Notes: a model not told the origin generated them from the letters alone. A stretch of 64,000 nt of DNA from Luteimonas padinae (GCF_014652935.1 NZ_BMZT01000005.1:62001-126000), one strand, 5' to 3'; shown: positions 35,367 through 44,412, numbered from the stretch's first letter. Numbers and translations are program-made.

Positions 35367-35918
35367 ATGCACGCACCCGACCACGAGTTCGACCCGGACG
35401 ACGAATACGCCGGCGGTTTCGACGCGGAGATGGAAGTCGACGACGAAGCCGGCACCGAGGCGCTGGTCTGGCAGCTGCTGCTGCTCATCAACCCCGGCGA
35501 CGAGGAGACCGCCCTGCGCCAGTTCGGCGCCTGGCAGGACGCCACCGCCGACCTGGACGATGGCGAGACCGAGCCGGCCTGGGTGCTGAAGGACATCATC
35601 GACTGGACCTCCGGCTTCCAGGTCCACGACGACGATGCGGCGGCCTTCGTAGAGAGCATCACCGAGCTCGTGGCGCGCTGGAACCTCGACCTCGACTGGG
35701 GCGTCGAGGATCCGACCGACGACGCGTTCCTGGACGAGGCCAGCATCCGGGAGCTGCTGCACGTGGCCTACGACGCGCTGCGCTCCCATGGCTACACGCT
35801 CTGGGTCTGGGAGACCGGAACCGACACCGTCGCCGGATGGATGACGCTGAGCCGCGACGACGCGGCGATGCGCGTGGTCGCGCCGGCGCTGGGCATCGAG
35901 GTGCGCCCCGCCGGCTGA
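35367..35918 (+). CDS. Acidic cytoplasmic protein, possibly DUF6630 family
   Basis: 183 aa from ATG 35367 (MHAPDHEF); an earlier in-frame reading runs back through the palindromic element and is unlikely. Strongly acidic (Asp/Glu-rich first 50 residues and again around 130-145). The core has VWQLLLLINPGDEETALRQF and a C-terminal GYTLWVWETGTDTVAGWMTL stretch. No signal, membrane segment or catalytic motif is evident. The family name is from recollection and unsure. Function unknown. Confidence 0.7.
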   Translation: MHAPDHEFDPDDEYAGGFDAEMEVDDEAGTEALVWQLLLLINPGDEETALRQFGAWQDATADLDDGETEPAWVLKDIIDWTSGFQVHDDDAAAFVESITELVARWNLDLDWGVEDPTDDAFLDEASIRELLHVAYDALRSHGYTLWVWETGTDTVAGWMTLSRDDAAMRVVAPALGIEVRPAG

Positions 35919-35937
35919 CGCACCCGGCGGATGCCCC

Positions 35938-36708
35938 CTACTCCCAGAGCTCGCGCGGATAGTGCGGCAACGGCAGCACGGCACGCACTTCGAACACCGT
36001 GCTGTCGGTCCCGGACTGCCCGTTGCGGTCGGTGGAGGTCACCGTCAGCACATGCACGCCTTCGGCCAGGTCTTCCGCCAAGCGCGTGCGCCACAGGTGA
36101 TGGTTCTTCTCAGGCAGCTCGCCATACGGCTGTGGCGGCCGCACACGGCCGTCGACGTTGCCCTTTCCGCGCACGTGGCCCTGGGTGAGATCGTCGCCGG
36201 AACGGCTCGCGTAGGCCCAGCGACCCACCGTGGCAATGCGCTGGGCGGCAAACGGATCCACGTAATCGACCCCGACATTGATCGGCTCGCACACGCCCTG
36301 CTGCGTGCGTTCAAGCAGCAACTCGGGGCCGCCGTCGATGGTCGCCACGACCCGCGAACCAGCCGAACCCTGCCAGAAGTTCACGGTCGCATAGACCCCC
36401 TTCTTCAGGTCCTCCGGAGTGAACACATGGGTGTCCGGGAGGTCGTTGGTCGTCACCGGCGGGACCGGGTCACGTTCGCCGGCCGGCTGTCGCAGCCAGG
36501 CGTTCAGGGTCTGATGCCAGTTCCGGAATGCCGGCGTGCTGAAGTCTACCCACTGCCCCCGATCGCCCAGGCGCGTGCCGAAGAACCGCTCGCGGTAGTC
36601 GGTGCCGTCGAACTCGACCATCAGCAGGCCACGCGCCGAAGCCGGCCAGGGTTCCGGCGGCCCGTTGCAAGAAGAGCAGGCGCGCGTCGTTGCCTGCGTG
36701 ACCCGCAA
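35938..36708 (-). pseudogene. Metallophosphoesterase C-terminal remnant
   Basis: From about 36645 down to 35938 the frame encodes a C-terminal domain typical of calcineurin-like phosphoesterases (RGLLMVEFDGTDY, YATVNFWQGS, HHLWRTRLAEDLAEGVHVL, TSTDRNG). The catalytic metal-binding part (DxH, GNH(D/E), GHxH motifs) that should precede it is missing: upstream sequence to 36960 gives no recognisable protein in any frame. It therefore appears to be a 5'-truncated gene, so expression is doubtful. It is convergent with the acidic protein gene. Confidence 0.6.
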
Positions 36709-36960
36709 TGTGCAGCAACGTTACGCCGCCTTTCTCGAGTGTTTCCAGGTGGACCGCTTCCACCCTCCCTCCAGCGGCCGACACCCTTCCGGACTGCGGT
36801 GCGATGCCTGCTGACGGGAAGTCAAGGAGGAGGCTGTGGCCGCAGGCCGCAGCCGGGGGACATGAGCGGCAGCAGGCATCGCGCCGCAGCACGACCAACC
36901 TCCCGCCGGCCTGCGCCAGGGATCAGCGCAGCGCGCAATCCCTCACTTGGGAGATGGGTC
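36709..36960. other. Non-coding stretch between pseudogene and cspA terminator
   Basis: No protein family, RNA gene, repeat or promoter was recognised. Base composition is somewhat less GC-rich and less codon-structured than neighbouring genes. It may be degraded sequence of the metallophosphoesterase that once extended here. Confidence 0.5.
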
Positions 36961-36991
36961 AAAAAAAAGGGCCCCGGCGGAACCGGAGCCC
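36961..36991 (-). terminator. Rho-independent terminator of the cold-shock gene
   Basis: On the minus strand, a 9-bp stem GGGCTCCGG / CCGGGGCCC (one G-U in RNA), loop TTCCG, followed by eight T residues. It lies about 33 bp after the cold-shock gene stop. Confidence 0.88.
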
Positions 36992-37024
36992 TGGAACAGG
37001 GAACACTTGTCTTGTCGGCGCCGC

Positions 37025-37231
37025 TTACGCGACCGGCGACACCCCTGCCGCCTGCGCGCCCTTCGGGCCCTGCGTGACTTCATAGCTGACGCGCTGGCCT
37101 TCCTGCAGGCTGCGGAAGCCCTTGGCGTCGATCGCCGAGTAGTGCACGAACACGTCCGCGCTGCCGTCCTCGGGAGCGATGAAGCCGAAACCCTTGGCGT
37201 CGTTGAACCACTTCACTGTGCCGTATTGCAT
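37025..37231 (-). CDS. CspA-family cold-shock protein
   Basis: 68 aa. Single OB-fold nucleic-acid chaperone that binds single-stranded RNA and DNA. RNP1 (KGFGFI) and RNP2 (VFVHYSAI) are intact, after the usual [11 protein letters not shown] start. The start is ATG 37231 with a gaggtaggaag ribosome-binding site. Monocistronic: its own terminator follows, and 97 bp separate it from the upstream phosphorylase gene. Cold-inducibility cannot be judged from sequence. Confidence 0.95.
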   Translation of the reverse strand: MQYGTVKWFNDAKGFGFIAPEDGSADVFVHYSAIDAKGFRSLQEGQRVSYEVTQGPKGAQAAGVSPVA

Positions 37232-37328
37232 GACTCTTCCTACCTCGTCTGGATGCGATTGCGGGGGCCGGCCTGCAAGGGACCGGCACGCGCGGCCCGA
37301 GTATGCAAAGCCTGAACGGCCCGCGCAA

Positions 37329-38090
37329 TCATCCGGCCAGCAACGCCTCCACGACCAAGGGTAGACCCGAGGTGGCGGCGGCGACGTTGGCGAGCACCTC
37401 GTCGAGCGTGATCACCTCGTCGACCTGCGGGCCGGCGCCGGCCGCCCAGTTGGCGACGATCGCCAGGCAGGCGTAGTCGAGGCCGAGCTCGCGGGCGAGG
37501 CCGGCTTCGGGCATGCCGGTCATGCCGACCAGGTCGCAGCCGTCGCGGCGCATGCGCGCGATCTCGGCGCGCGTTTCCAGGCGCGGGCCCTGGGTGGCGC
37601 CGTAGCAGCCGCCGTCGACCAGGGCCACGCCGGCCTTCGCGGCCGCCGCCAGCACCTCCCGGCGCAGCGAGGGCGTGTAGGGGTCGCCCATGTCGACGTG
37701 CAGCACCTCGGTGCCGGGCTCTTCGCAGAACGTGGAAATGCGGCCCCAGGTGTAGTCGATGAGCTGGTCGGGGCACGCGAGCACGCGCGGGCCATAGGCC
37801 TCGGTGATGCCGCCCACGGTGTTGAGCGCCAGCACGCGCTGCGCACCCAGCGCGTGCAGCGCGGACAGGTTGGCGCGGTAGTTCACCAGGTGCGGCGGCA
37901 CCGAATGCCCTTCGCCGTGGCGGGCCAGGAAGGCCACGCGCCGGCCGGCGATGCGCCCGATCCGCACCGGGCCCGACAGCGCGCCGTAGCGCGTCACCGG
38001 CTGGTGTTCCTCCGGGTCCTGCAGGCCGGCCAGGCGGTACAGGCCGGTGCCGCCGATCACCGCCAGCGCGATGGGCTCCATGGCGTTCAT
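37329..38090 (-). CDS. S-methyl-5'-thioinosine/thioadenosine phosphorylase (MTAP/PNP family)
   Basis: 253 aa from ATG 38090, overlapping the hpt stop by ATGA. Trimeric PNP-family enzyme: phosphate-binding GGTGLYRL start, [15 protein letters not shown], and the base-binding [15 protein letters not shown] and VGMTGMPEA. It cleaves a thio-nucleoside with phosphate to the base and methylthioribose-1-phosphate. In Pseudomonas, a relative near nagZ is specific for methylthioinosine, and the adjacent hpt would salvage the resulting hypoxanthine, so MTIP activity is the better guess. Specificity cannot be proved from sequence. Confidence 0.85.
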   Translation of the reverse strand: MNAMEPIALAVIGGTGLYRLAGLQDPEEHQPVTRYGALSGPVRIGRIAGRRVAFLARHGEGHSVPPHLVNYRANLSALHALGAQRVLALNTVGGITEAYGPRVLACPDQLIDYTWGRISTFCEEPGTEVLHVDMGDPYTPSLRREVLAAAAKAGVALVDGGCYGATQGPRLETRAEIARMRRDGCDLVGMTGMPEAGLARELGLDYACLAIVANWAAGAGPQVDEVITLDEVLANVAAATSGLPLVVEALLAG

Positions 38091-38650
38091 TCCCCCAGTG
38101 CGTAGATGGCGGGCAGGTTGCGGCCCTGCTCGTTGTAGTCCATGCCGTAGCCGAAGACGTAGCGGTCGGGCACGTCCACGCCCGACCAGTCGGCGCAGAC
38201 GCCGTCGACGCAGCGGTCGTGCACCTTGGTCGCCAGCACCGCCACGCGCACGTCGGCCGCGCCCTCGTCCTCGCACCAGCGGGTCACGGCCTTGAGCGTG
38301 TGGCCTTCGTCGAGGATGTCGTCGACCAGGATCACGCGGCGGCCGCGCATCGGCGTCGCCGGGCGGTGCAGCCAGGCCAGGCGCGAGCCGGTGGTGCCGC
38401 CGCGGTAGCGGGTGGCGTGCAGGTAGTCGAACTCGACGTCGAGGCCGCGCTCGCCCAGCGCGAAGGCGAGCTGCGCGGCGAAGGGCATGCCGCCGTGCAT
38501 GATGGTGACGAACAGCGGCGGGCGGTCGTCGCCAGCGTATTCGTCGCGGATGGCGTCGGCCATGGTGCCGATCGCGGCCTCGAGCACTTCGCGCCCGTGG
38601 ATGAGGTCGGCATCGGCAAGCACAGCCGCCAGCGTGGGCGCGGCGGTCAT
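38087..38650 (-). CDS. hpt: Hypoxanthine/guanine phosphoribosyltransferase
   Basis: 187 aa. Salvages hypoxanthine (and guanine) to IMP/GMP with PRPP. The PRPP-binding motif VILVDDILDEGHTL is clear, with IMHGGMPFAAQL upstream and VFGYGMDYNEQGRNLP near the C-terminus, typical of bacterial Hpt. ATGA overlaps on both sides (nagZ stop at its start, phosphorylase start at its end) indicate translational coupling and joint purine salvage with the neighbour. Confidence 0.9.
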   Translation of the reverse strand: MTAAPTLAAVLADADLIHGREVLEAAIGTMADAIRDEYAGDDRPPLFVTIMHGGMPFAAQLAFALGERGLDVEFDYLHATRYRGGTTGSRLAWLHRPATPMRGRRVILVDDILDEGHTLKAVTRWCEDEGAADVRVAVLATKVHDRCVDGVCADWSGVDVPDRYVFGYGMDYNEQGRNLPAIYALGE

Positions 38651-39648
38651 GCCGCCACCCCGCCGCCCTGGCGCGCGGACGCGGCGCCGTGGCGCGCATC
38701 CGCCAGCAGGCCGTCCCAGCCTAGCGCGCCGCGCCCCATCAGGCCGGCCAGCGCCATGGTATTGAGTGCGCGGCCCTCGGCCGCGGCCAGCGATTCCTCC
38801 ACCAGTTCCGGATGGCAGACCAGCACCACGTCGCAGCCGGCGTCCAGATGGGCGTCCACACGCGCCTTGATCCCGCCCACGCCGTGCGCGGCGGCCATGC
38901 CGATGTCGTCGGAGAACACCACGCCGCGGAAGCCCATTTCCTGGCGCAGGATGTCGTTGATCCAGCGCGGCGAGTAGCCGGCGGGCTCCGGCGCGACCTG
39001 CGGATAGACCACGTGCGCCAGCATCACCGCGTCGGCGCCGGCGTCGATGCCGGCGGCAAACGGCACCAGGTCCTCGGCGCGGATCGTCTCCAGCGGGCGA
39101 TCGTCGACGGCATCGTCGAAGTGCGTGTCCTCCAGCACCGAGCCGTGGCCGGGGAAGTGCTTGAGCGTGGCGGCCATGCCGGCCTCGTGCATGCCTTCGA
39201 CGTAGGCGCGGGTGAACGCGGCCACGACTTGCGGATCGTCGGAGAAGGCGCGGTCGCCGATGGCGAGGTTGCCGCGGCCGAGGTCGACCACCGGCGCGAA
39301 GCTGAGGTCGACTCCGGTGGCGCGGATCTCGCTGGCCATCAGCCAGGCGTGCTCGCGGGCGCGGGCCAGCGCGCCTTCGCGGTCGCGGGCGTAGTCGCGG
39401 CCGAAGGTGTCCAGCGGCGGCAGCGCGCTGTAGCCCTCGCGGAAGCGCTGCACGCGGCCGCCCTCCTGGTCGACGCAGACCAGCTGCGGCCGCGGCGCGG
39501 CTTCGCGGATGGCCTGCGTCAGCTCGGCCACCTGCGCGCGCGAGGCGAAGTTGCGGGTGAACAGGATCACGCCGGCGCAGGCGTCGTGCTGCAGCCAGTC
39601 GCGCTCCTGCGCGGTGAGTCCGGTTCCGGCGACGCCGATGACGAGCAT
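38647..39648 (-). CDS. nagZ: Beta-N-acetylhexosaminidase NagZ (GH3)
   Basis: 333 aa. Cytoplasmic enzyme that removes GlcNAc from GlcNAc-anhydroMurNAc-peptides during peptidoglycan recycling; its products feed AmpC beta-lactamase induction in relatives. The KHFPGHG motif (His/Asp-like acid-base loop) and VVFSDDIGM with the nucleophilic Asp are present, plus CVDQEGGRVQR near residue 60. Length matches E. coli NagZ (341 aa). Start ATG 39648; 12 bp after the CYTH gene stop. First gene in a coupled nagZ-hpt-phosphorylase series. Confidence 0.94.
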   Translation of the reverse strand: MLVIGVAGTGLTAQERDWLQHDACAGVILFTRNFASRAQVAELTQAIREAAPRPQLVCVDQEGGRVQRFREGYSALPPLDTFGRDYARDREGALARAREHAWLMASEIRATGVDLSFAPVVDLGRGNLAIGDRAFSDDPQVVAAFTRAYVEGMHEAGMAATLKHFPGHGSVLEDTHFDDAVDDRPLETIRAEDLVPFAAGIDAGADAVMLAHVVYPQVAPEPAGYSPRWINDILRQEMGFRGVVFSDDIGMAAAHGVGGIKARVDAHLDAGCDVVLVCHPELVEESLAAAEGRALNTMALAGLMGRGALGWDGLLADARHGAASARQGGGVAA

Positions 39649-39660
39649 GCGTGTTTCTCC

Positions 39661-40176
39661 TCAGGTGCCCGGGCCCGCGCGCTCGGCATCGCTCCACAGC
39701 GAGTACGGGCGGGCGGCCAGGGCCAGGTTGTAGTAGCGGGGGCAGTCGGTGGCTTCGCTGCCCGCCCAGCTGGGGCGTTCGAAGGCCTCGTCGGCGCTGC
39801 CCAGTTCGATCTCGGCCACGACCAGGCCGGCGTTGTCGCCGAGGAACTCGTCGACCTCCCACAGGTGCGCGCCGTGGCGCACCAGGTGCCGGCGCTTCTC
39901 GACCAGGCCGCCGACGCACAGGTCCAGCAGCGCGCGCGCCTCGTCCACCGGCAGCGGGTATTCAAACTCCTGGCGGGTGTGGCCGAGCTCGCGCGACTTG
40001 ATGTTGAGGAAGGCGGCGTCGCCCTCCAGGCGCACGCGCACCGAGGCGCGCTGGCGGCCCTCGTCCATCGACGACTGGTCGTTGAGGTAGCCCTGCGCCA
40101 TCGGCACCACGGCGTGCGCGGCCTCGCGCCAGCCGTCGCCGGTGACCAGGAACTTCCGCTCGATCTCGATGCCCAT
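39661..40176 (-). CDS. CYTH-domain triphosphatase
   Basis: 171 aa from ATG 40176, chosen for the family start MGIEIERKFLV (ExExK motif). Single CYTH tunnel-fold domain without the CHAD domain. Positively charged tunnel residues (RVRLEG, NIKSRELGHTRQEFEY, VEKRRHLV) and acidic metal ligands (WEVDEFLGDN, VAEIELGS) are visible. Stand-alone bacterial proteins of this size, such as that of Nitrosomonas europaea, are inorganic tripolyphosphatases; thiamine triphosphate or adenylate-cyclase activity occurs in other members. Just upstream lies a REP-like palindrome (40199-40272). Confidence 0.86.
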   Translation of the reverse strand: MGIEIERKFLVTGDGWREAAHAVVPMAQGYLNDQSSMDEGRQRASVRVRLEGDAAFLNIKSRELGHTRQEFEYPLPVDEARALLDLCVGGLVEKRRHLVRHGAHLWEVDEFLGDNAGLVVAEIELGSADEAFERPSWAGSEATDCPRYYNLALAARPYSLWSDAERAGPGT

Positions 40177-40198
40177 CAGCACGTGCCCTGCAACCATA

Positions 40199-40272
40199 GG
40201 AGCGGCCATGGCCGCGATCGCGCCGTGCCTGTGGCCGGCGGCCCGCCAGCATATCGCGGCCATGGCCGCTCC
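40199..40272. repeat. REP-like palindrome pair (GGAGCGGCCATGGCCGCGAT)
   Basis: Two perfect 20-bp inverted copies, GGAGCGGCCATGGCCGCGAT at 40199-40218 and its reverse complement at 40253-40272, 34 bp apart. Located between rlmD and the CYTH gene. Resembles paired REP sequences of Xanthomonads and pseudomonads. Confidence 0.8.
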
Positions 40273-40311
40273 CACACGCATCGGGCCCCGGTCCGGCGTA
40301 TCGGCTCGCGG

Positions 40312-41640
40312 TCAGGCGGGCTCGAACACCGCGATCGACTCCACGTGCGTGGTGTGCGGGAACATGTCCATGACGCCCGCCGCGCGCATCCGCCAGCCGC
40401 GTTCATCGACGAGATACGCCGCGTCCCGCGCCAGCGTCTCCGGGTTGCAGCTCACGTAGACGATGCGCTTCAGCCCGTCGAGCGGCAGCTGCTGCAGCAC
40501 CTCCAGCGCGCCCGCGCGCGCGGGATCCAGCAGCAACCGGTCGAAGCCCGCGCCCATCCACGGCTCGGCGGAAAGATCGGTGGTGAGGTCGGCGGCATGG
40601 AACTGCACGTGCGGCATGCCGTTGCGCGCGGCATTCGCGCGCGCGCGCGCCACCAGCCCGGCGTCGCCCTCCACGCCCACGACCTCGGCCGCGTGGCGCC
40701 CCAGCGGCAGGCTGAAGTTGCCCAGGCCGCAGAACAGGTCGAGCACGCGCTCGCCCGGCTGCACGTCCAGCAGCGCCAGCGCGTGCGCGATCATCTTCGC
40801 GTTGAGGTCGGCGTTGACCTGGATGAAGTCCAGCGGCTCGAAGTCCAGCTCGACGTCCCAGGGCGCGAGCCGGAACGACAGCCGCGGCGCCTCCGGCCAC
40901 AGCGGCGCGACGGTGTCGAGGCCGCCCGGCTGCAGGTAGATAGCGAAGTCGTGTTCGCGGGCGAACGCCGCCAGCGCGGCGCGGTCGCCCTCGCCCAGCG
41001 GCTCCAGGTGGCGGATCACCAGCGCGGTCGCGTCGTCGCCGGCGCTGAACTCGATCTGCGGGATGGTGCTGCGCGCCTCGAGGCTGTCGACCAGCGCCGA
41101 GAGCGCCTGCAGGTGCAGGCCGACCTGCGGCACGATCGAGTGGCACTCGGAGAGTTCGGCGACGAAGCGCGCGTCGCGCTCGCGGAAGCCGACCAGGGTG
41201 CGGTCCTTCTTCTCCACGCGACGCACCGAGAGCCGGCCCTTGCGTCGATAGCCCCAGGCCGCGCCGGTCAGCGGCGGCAGCACGGCCTCCGGCGCCACCC
41301 CGGCGCGCTCGAAGCAGTCGGCCAGCATCCGCGCCTTGCCTTCGACCTGCCGCTCCGGCGCCAGGTGCTGGACGCTGCAGGCACCGCAGGTGCCGAAGTG
41401 CGGGCAGCGCGGTTCGACGCGGTCGGGCGAGGCCTCGCGCACGTCCAGCACCTCGGCCTCGTCGAACCGGCGGCAGCGCCGGATCTGGCGCGCCAGCACC
41501 CGCTCGCCCGGCAGCGCGCCCGCGATGTACAGCGGCTTGCCGGCGTGCGGATGCCCTTCGGGCCGCTGGGCCACGCCGCGGCCGTCATGGCCGAGGCCGA
41601 GGATCACGGTCTCGAAGGGCGTCTTGTCGATGCGTGCCAA
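40312..41640 (-). CDS. rlmD: 23S rRNA (uracil-1939-C5) methyltransferase RlmD
   Basis: 442 aa using TTG 41640 (family-like MARIDKTPF start); a second in-frame TTG at 41679 gives 455 aa. No in-frame ATG fits and no strong ribosome-binding site is visible for either. It has the 4Fe-4S cluster motif CPHFGTCGAC with a further Cys in SECHS, the SAM-binding DLFCGLGNFSLPLG, the DPARAG segment, and the catalytic cysteine in VSCNPETLARD. An N-terminal TRAM-like domain precedes the cluster. A half REP-like sequence lies upstream. Confidence 0.9.
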   Translation of the reverse strand: MARIDKTPFETVILGLGHDGRGVAQRPEGHPHAGKPLYIAGALPGERVLARQIRRCRRFDEAEVLDVREASPDRVEPRCPHFGTCGACSVQHLAPERQVEGKARMLADCFERAGVAPEAVLPPLTGAAWGYRRKGRLSVRRVEKKDRTLVGFRERDARFVAELSECHSIVPQVGLHLQALSALVDSLEARSTIPQIEFSAGDDATALVIRHLEPLGEGDRAALAAFAREHDFAIYLQPGGLDTVAPLWPEAPRLSFRLAPWDVELDFEPLDFIQVNADLNAKMIAHALALLDVQPGERVLDLFCGLGNFSLPLGRHAAEVVGVEGDAGLVARARANAARNGMPHVQFHAADLTTDLSAEPWMGAGFDRLLLDPARAGALEVLQQLPLDGLKRIVYVSCNPETLARDAAYLVDERGWRMRAAGVMDMFPHTTHVESIAVFEPA

Positions 41641-41708
41641 TGTGCTGCTGCCGGTGCGGTGGGCCGGCCATTGTCTCAAACGTGCGTGGCGGACATCCCT
41701 GGGGGCGG

Positions 41709-41731
41709 TCGCAGCTGTAGCTGCTCCTACA
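41709..41731. repeat. Single REP-like half (TCGCAGCTGTAGCTGCTCCTACA)
   Basis: Twenty-three bp identical to the right half of the palindrome at 45898-45970 and preceded by similar GGGGGCGG sequence. Located between the DUF1318 gene and rlmD. Confidence 0.75.
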
Positions 41732-41751
41732 GAGGGATTGCAGGGTGCTGG

Positions 41752-42378
41752 CTATTTCTGCTTCCAGCTGCCGCCCTCCTGGTACCACCAGCCGGGGCGC
41801 GCGCTGGCGATCCACTGCTTCGCGAACACTTCGCGGATCTGGGGCTCCCATTCGGGATGGCCGTTGGCGACCGCCACCTCGCGGTAGACGGCGTTGCGGT
41901 CGCGGTTGTCGTCGGCGACGGCGGCGTTCACCGCCACCCGGTCCTTCAGCGGCAGCGAGCCGGCGTCGCGCACCACCACCAGGCCGTCGCTGCCGAAGCC
42001 CAGCGCGCCGCTGTCGAAGTGCGGCCGCAGCGTGGACGCGAAGCGCGATTCCATGCGCTGCTGGATCGCCTGGATCGCCGGCGTGCGGATGGTGATGTCG
42101 GGCGTCTGGGCGTGCGCGGGGGCGATGCCGAGCAGGATCCACGGGTCGAACGCCAGGCCGCGGCCGGTCGCGCCGCCCTCCAGCGCCATCCCGCCCGGCA
42201 TGCCGCCGGGATCGTCCGCCGGCAGCTCCGGCGCGGTGCCCGCGCCCTCCTCGCCGATCACGTTCTCGACGAACTCGCGCGCCGCCTCGCGCGCCTCGGC
42301 GGCGGGGAAATACACGTTGATGGTGACGCAGGCGGTGAGCGCCAGCGCGGCGACGAAGGGCAGTCCGGTCCAGCGCAT
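41752..42378 (-). CDS. DUF1318 (YdbL-like) lipoprotein
   Basis: 208 aa. Lipoprotein signal with lipobox ALTAC (Cys17), then a linker with an Ala/Gly-rich region and the conserved DUF1318/YdbL segment (about 95-200, TPAIQAIQQRMESRF, NRDRNAVYREVAVANGHPEWE). The next gene upstream (42397) is YdbH-like. In E. coli, YdbH, the small lipoprotein YnbE and YdbL form an envelope-spanning lipid-transport bridge. No separate YnbE-size gene is present here; the lipid-anchored N-terminus of this protein may stand in for it, but that is inference. Confidence 0.8.
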   Translation of the reverse strand: MRWTGLPFVAALALTACVTINVYFPAAEAREAAREFVENVIGEEGAGTAPELPADDPGGMPGGMALEGGATGRGLAFDPWILLGIAPAHAQTPDITIRTPAIQAIQQRMESRFASTLRPHFDSGALGFGSDGLVVVRDAGSLPLKDRVAVNAAVADDNRDRNAVYREVAVANGHPEWEPQIREVFAKQWIASARPGWWYQEGGSWKQK

Positions 42379-42396
42379 GCAGTCCTCCTCGGACGG

Positions 42397-44412
42397 TCAG
42401 TCGAACACGGGCGAGACCTCGCCCGATCCTGCGGCGGCCACGCGCTCGACCAGGGTCTCCCAGTCGACGCGGCGGTTGTAGCCGACGATGTCCAGGCGCG
42501 GCAGCCCGGCGCCCTCGACGATAACAAACCCGCTGCCGCGAGGCTGAAGCCCGGCCATCGTGCAGACGCCATTGGCGAGCCGGCAGGAGATGCCGATGCG
42601 GCGGTAGCCGAAGTCGTCGAACAGCGCCAGCAGCCGGCCCTGCAGGCTGGCGGTGAACGAGGCGTCGCCGACGCTGGAGATGTCCTGCACCGCGCGCTGG
42701 CTGATGCGCTGGCGCACGCCGCGGCGCGGCTCGGTGTGCAGCTCGGCGTCGAACGCCGCCGCCTCCCAGTCGACCAGTCGCAGGCCGTGGATCCGCCCGT
42801 GCAGCCGGCCGCTGATACTGCCGACGTCGAACACGCCGGTCAGGGCTTCCAGGTCGAGCCCCTCGAGGTCGATGTCGGCCAGCAGCGTGGGCGCGACGCC
42901 GAAGGGCCGCTCCATCGCCAGCGACGACACCCGGACCTCGCCGTCGAAGGCGCGGGCCACCAGGCCGCCGTCGAAGTCGAGGCGATCGCCGACGTAGCGC
43001 GCCGACGGGATGCTGCCGGTGAGCATGCCCGGGAACGCCGGCAGCCCGAGTGCCGATGCCAGCGTGGCCATGTCCAGTGAGTCCACGGCCAGCGCGCCTT
43101 CCACCAGCAGCGGGCCGTGGCTCCCGGCCGGGCGCAGGCGCAGCGCCGGGATGTCGAGCCGGCCGCCGAGCAGGTCGATGCCGACCCCTTCGCGCAGGTG
43201 CAGCTCGCCGCCGCTGCTGCGCCAGGGCAGGCGCGCCGGTCCGAACGGGATCGCACCGATCGCCGCGGCCTGCCAGCGCAGTTCGCTGACGGCGCCGCCC
43301 GTGGATACCAGGCGCACGTCGCCGTCCAGGCCGTCGAAGCGGAAGCGCCCGTCCGGCGCCGCGACGTCGAGCGAGCGCGTGCGCAGATCGAGACCCGCCA
43401 GCGCACCGTCGGCCAGCGCGACATCGACGTCCAGGCCGCCCGACATGGCCAGCCCGCCCAGCCCCGCCTGTCCGAGCCAGCCCGACAGATAGCGCGCCGG
43501 CAGCTGCGAGGCGTCGGCGCTGCGAAGCCCGAGCGTGAGCGCACGCAGGCCGCCCGACGCGATGTCGGCGCTGCCGCGCACGTCGAGCACGCCGGGATCC
43601 TCGGCCGAGAACGACGTGATCGCCCAGCCGCCGTCGTGGCCCTGCGCACGCACGTGGACGCTGACCGGCGTCTCCGGCAGCACCACGTAGCCGCTGCCGA
43701 ACAGCAGCTCGCCGCCCAGCAGCCGGCCTTCGATCGCCAGCAGCGGCCCCGCGTCGGCGGCCAGCCAGTCGATGGCGAGCCGCCCACCCAGTCCCGCGCC
43801 GGCCTGCGTCCCGTCGGCGCTGTCGAACGCGCCGCCGGCCAGGCCCAGCTCGCCCTGCAGGCGCATCGGCCCGGCGTCCGGAACGCGCAGCTCGATCCGG
43901 CCGTCGATGCGGCCCTCGCCGAGGCGCACGCCCGCCCACGCGGTTTCGGCCAGCGACTGCGCCCAGGCCACCGGCACGCGCGTGATGTCGATGGCGAAGA
44001 GGTCGGGCGCGGCGTCGCGATGGCGCAGGGCCAGGCGCGCCCCGTCCGCGCCGGACAGTGCCGCCTCGATGCCTTCGGGCGGCAGCGCCAGCGCCAGGCG
44101 CAGCGGCGCGGCGCGGCCCGCCCTCAGCTCGCCGTCGCAGGCCCAGCCGCCGCGTCCGTCGCGGCGCAGCGGACAGCGCCAGGCCAGCGATTCGTGGTGC
44201 TGGCCCAGGTCCGGTGCGTCCGCGCGCATTGCGGTGATGCGCAGGTCGCCGGTCGCCGCGTCCGCGGGCCAGTCCAGCCGCACCTCGACCCCTTCCAGCG
44301 TCGCTACCGGCGTCGACACCTTCGCCATCTTCGCCACCAGCACGCGCGCTTCCGCCCCGCCGGCGTGCAGCAGCGCAAACAGGACGAGCAGGGTTAAGAT
44401 CCTCGCGGGCAT
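42397..44412 (-). CDS. YdbH-like intermembrane transport protein (AsmA-like superfamily)
   Basis: 671 aa from ATG 44412, which opens a signal/anchor (MPARILTLLVLFALLHAGG). A long repetitive beta-structured body (GLDL, LDGDV, LDIPAL stretches) of the AsmA/TamB/YdbH repeating-groove superfamily follows, with the YdbH C-terminal end (DISSVGDASFTASLQGRLLALFDDFGYRRIGISCRLANGVCTM). These proteins span the periplasm and move phospholipids. Length is shorter than E. coli YdbH (879 aa). It is 18 bp upstream of the DUF1318 lipoprotein gene. Confidence 0.8.
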   Translation of the reverse strand: MPARILTLLVLFALLHAGGAEARVLVAKMAKVSTPVATLEGVEVRLDWPADAATGDLRITAMRADAPDLGQHHESLAWRCPLRRDGRGGWACDGELRAGRAAPLRLALALPPEGIEAALSGADGARLALRHRDAAPDLFAIDITRVPVAWAQSLAETAWAGVRLGEGRIDGRIELRVPDAGPMRLQGELGLAGGAFDSADGTQAGAGLGGRLAIDWLAADAGPLLAIEGRLLGGELLFGSGYVVLPETPVSVHVRAQGHDGGWAITSFSAEDPGVLDVRGSADIASGGLRALTLGLRSADASQLPARYLSGWLGQAGLGGLAMSGGLDVDVALADGALAGLDLRTRSLDVAAPDGRFRFDGLDGDVRLVSTGGAVSELRWQAAAIGAIPFGPARLPWRSSGGELHLREGVGIDLLGGRLDIPALRLRPAGSHGPLLVEGALAVDSLDMATLASALGLPAFPGMLTGSIPSARYVGDRLDFDGGLVARAFDGEVRVSSLAMERPFGVAPTLLADIDLEGLDLEALTGVFDVGSISGRLHGRIHGLRLVDWEAAAFDAELHTEPRRGVRQRISQRAVQDISSVGDASFTASLQGRLLALFDDFGYRRIGISCRLANGVCTMAGLQPRGSGFVIVEGAGLPRLDIVGYNRRVDWETLVERVAAAGSGEVSPVFD

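Noticed and set aside
36470..36898. Minus-strand open frame as a lost N-terminus of the metallophosphoesterase
   Set aside because: No DxH, GNH or GHxH metal-binding motifs; the sequence does not resemble the family.
41752..42378. Calling the lipoprotein a definite YnbE-YdbL fusion
   Set aside because: Its N-terminal segment does not clearly match YnbE; only the anchor and DUF1318 part are secure, so it is noted as inference.
38812..43080. Long plus-strand open frame over nagZ, CYTH, rlmD and YdbH
   Set aside because: It crosses several well-supported genes and two REP-like repeats; composition is typical of an antisense shadow.
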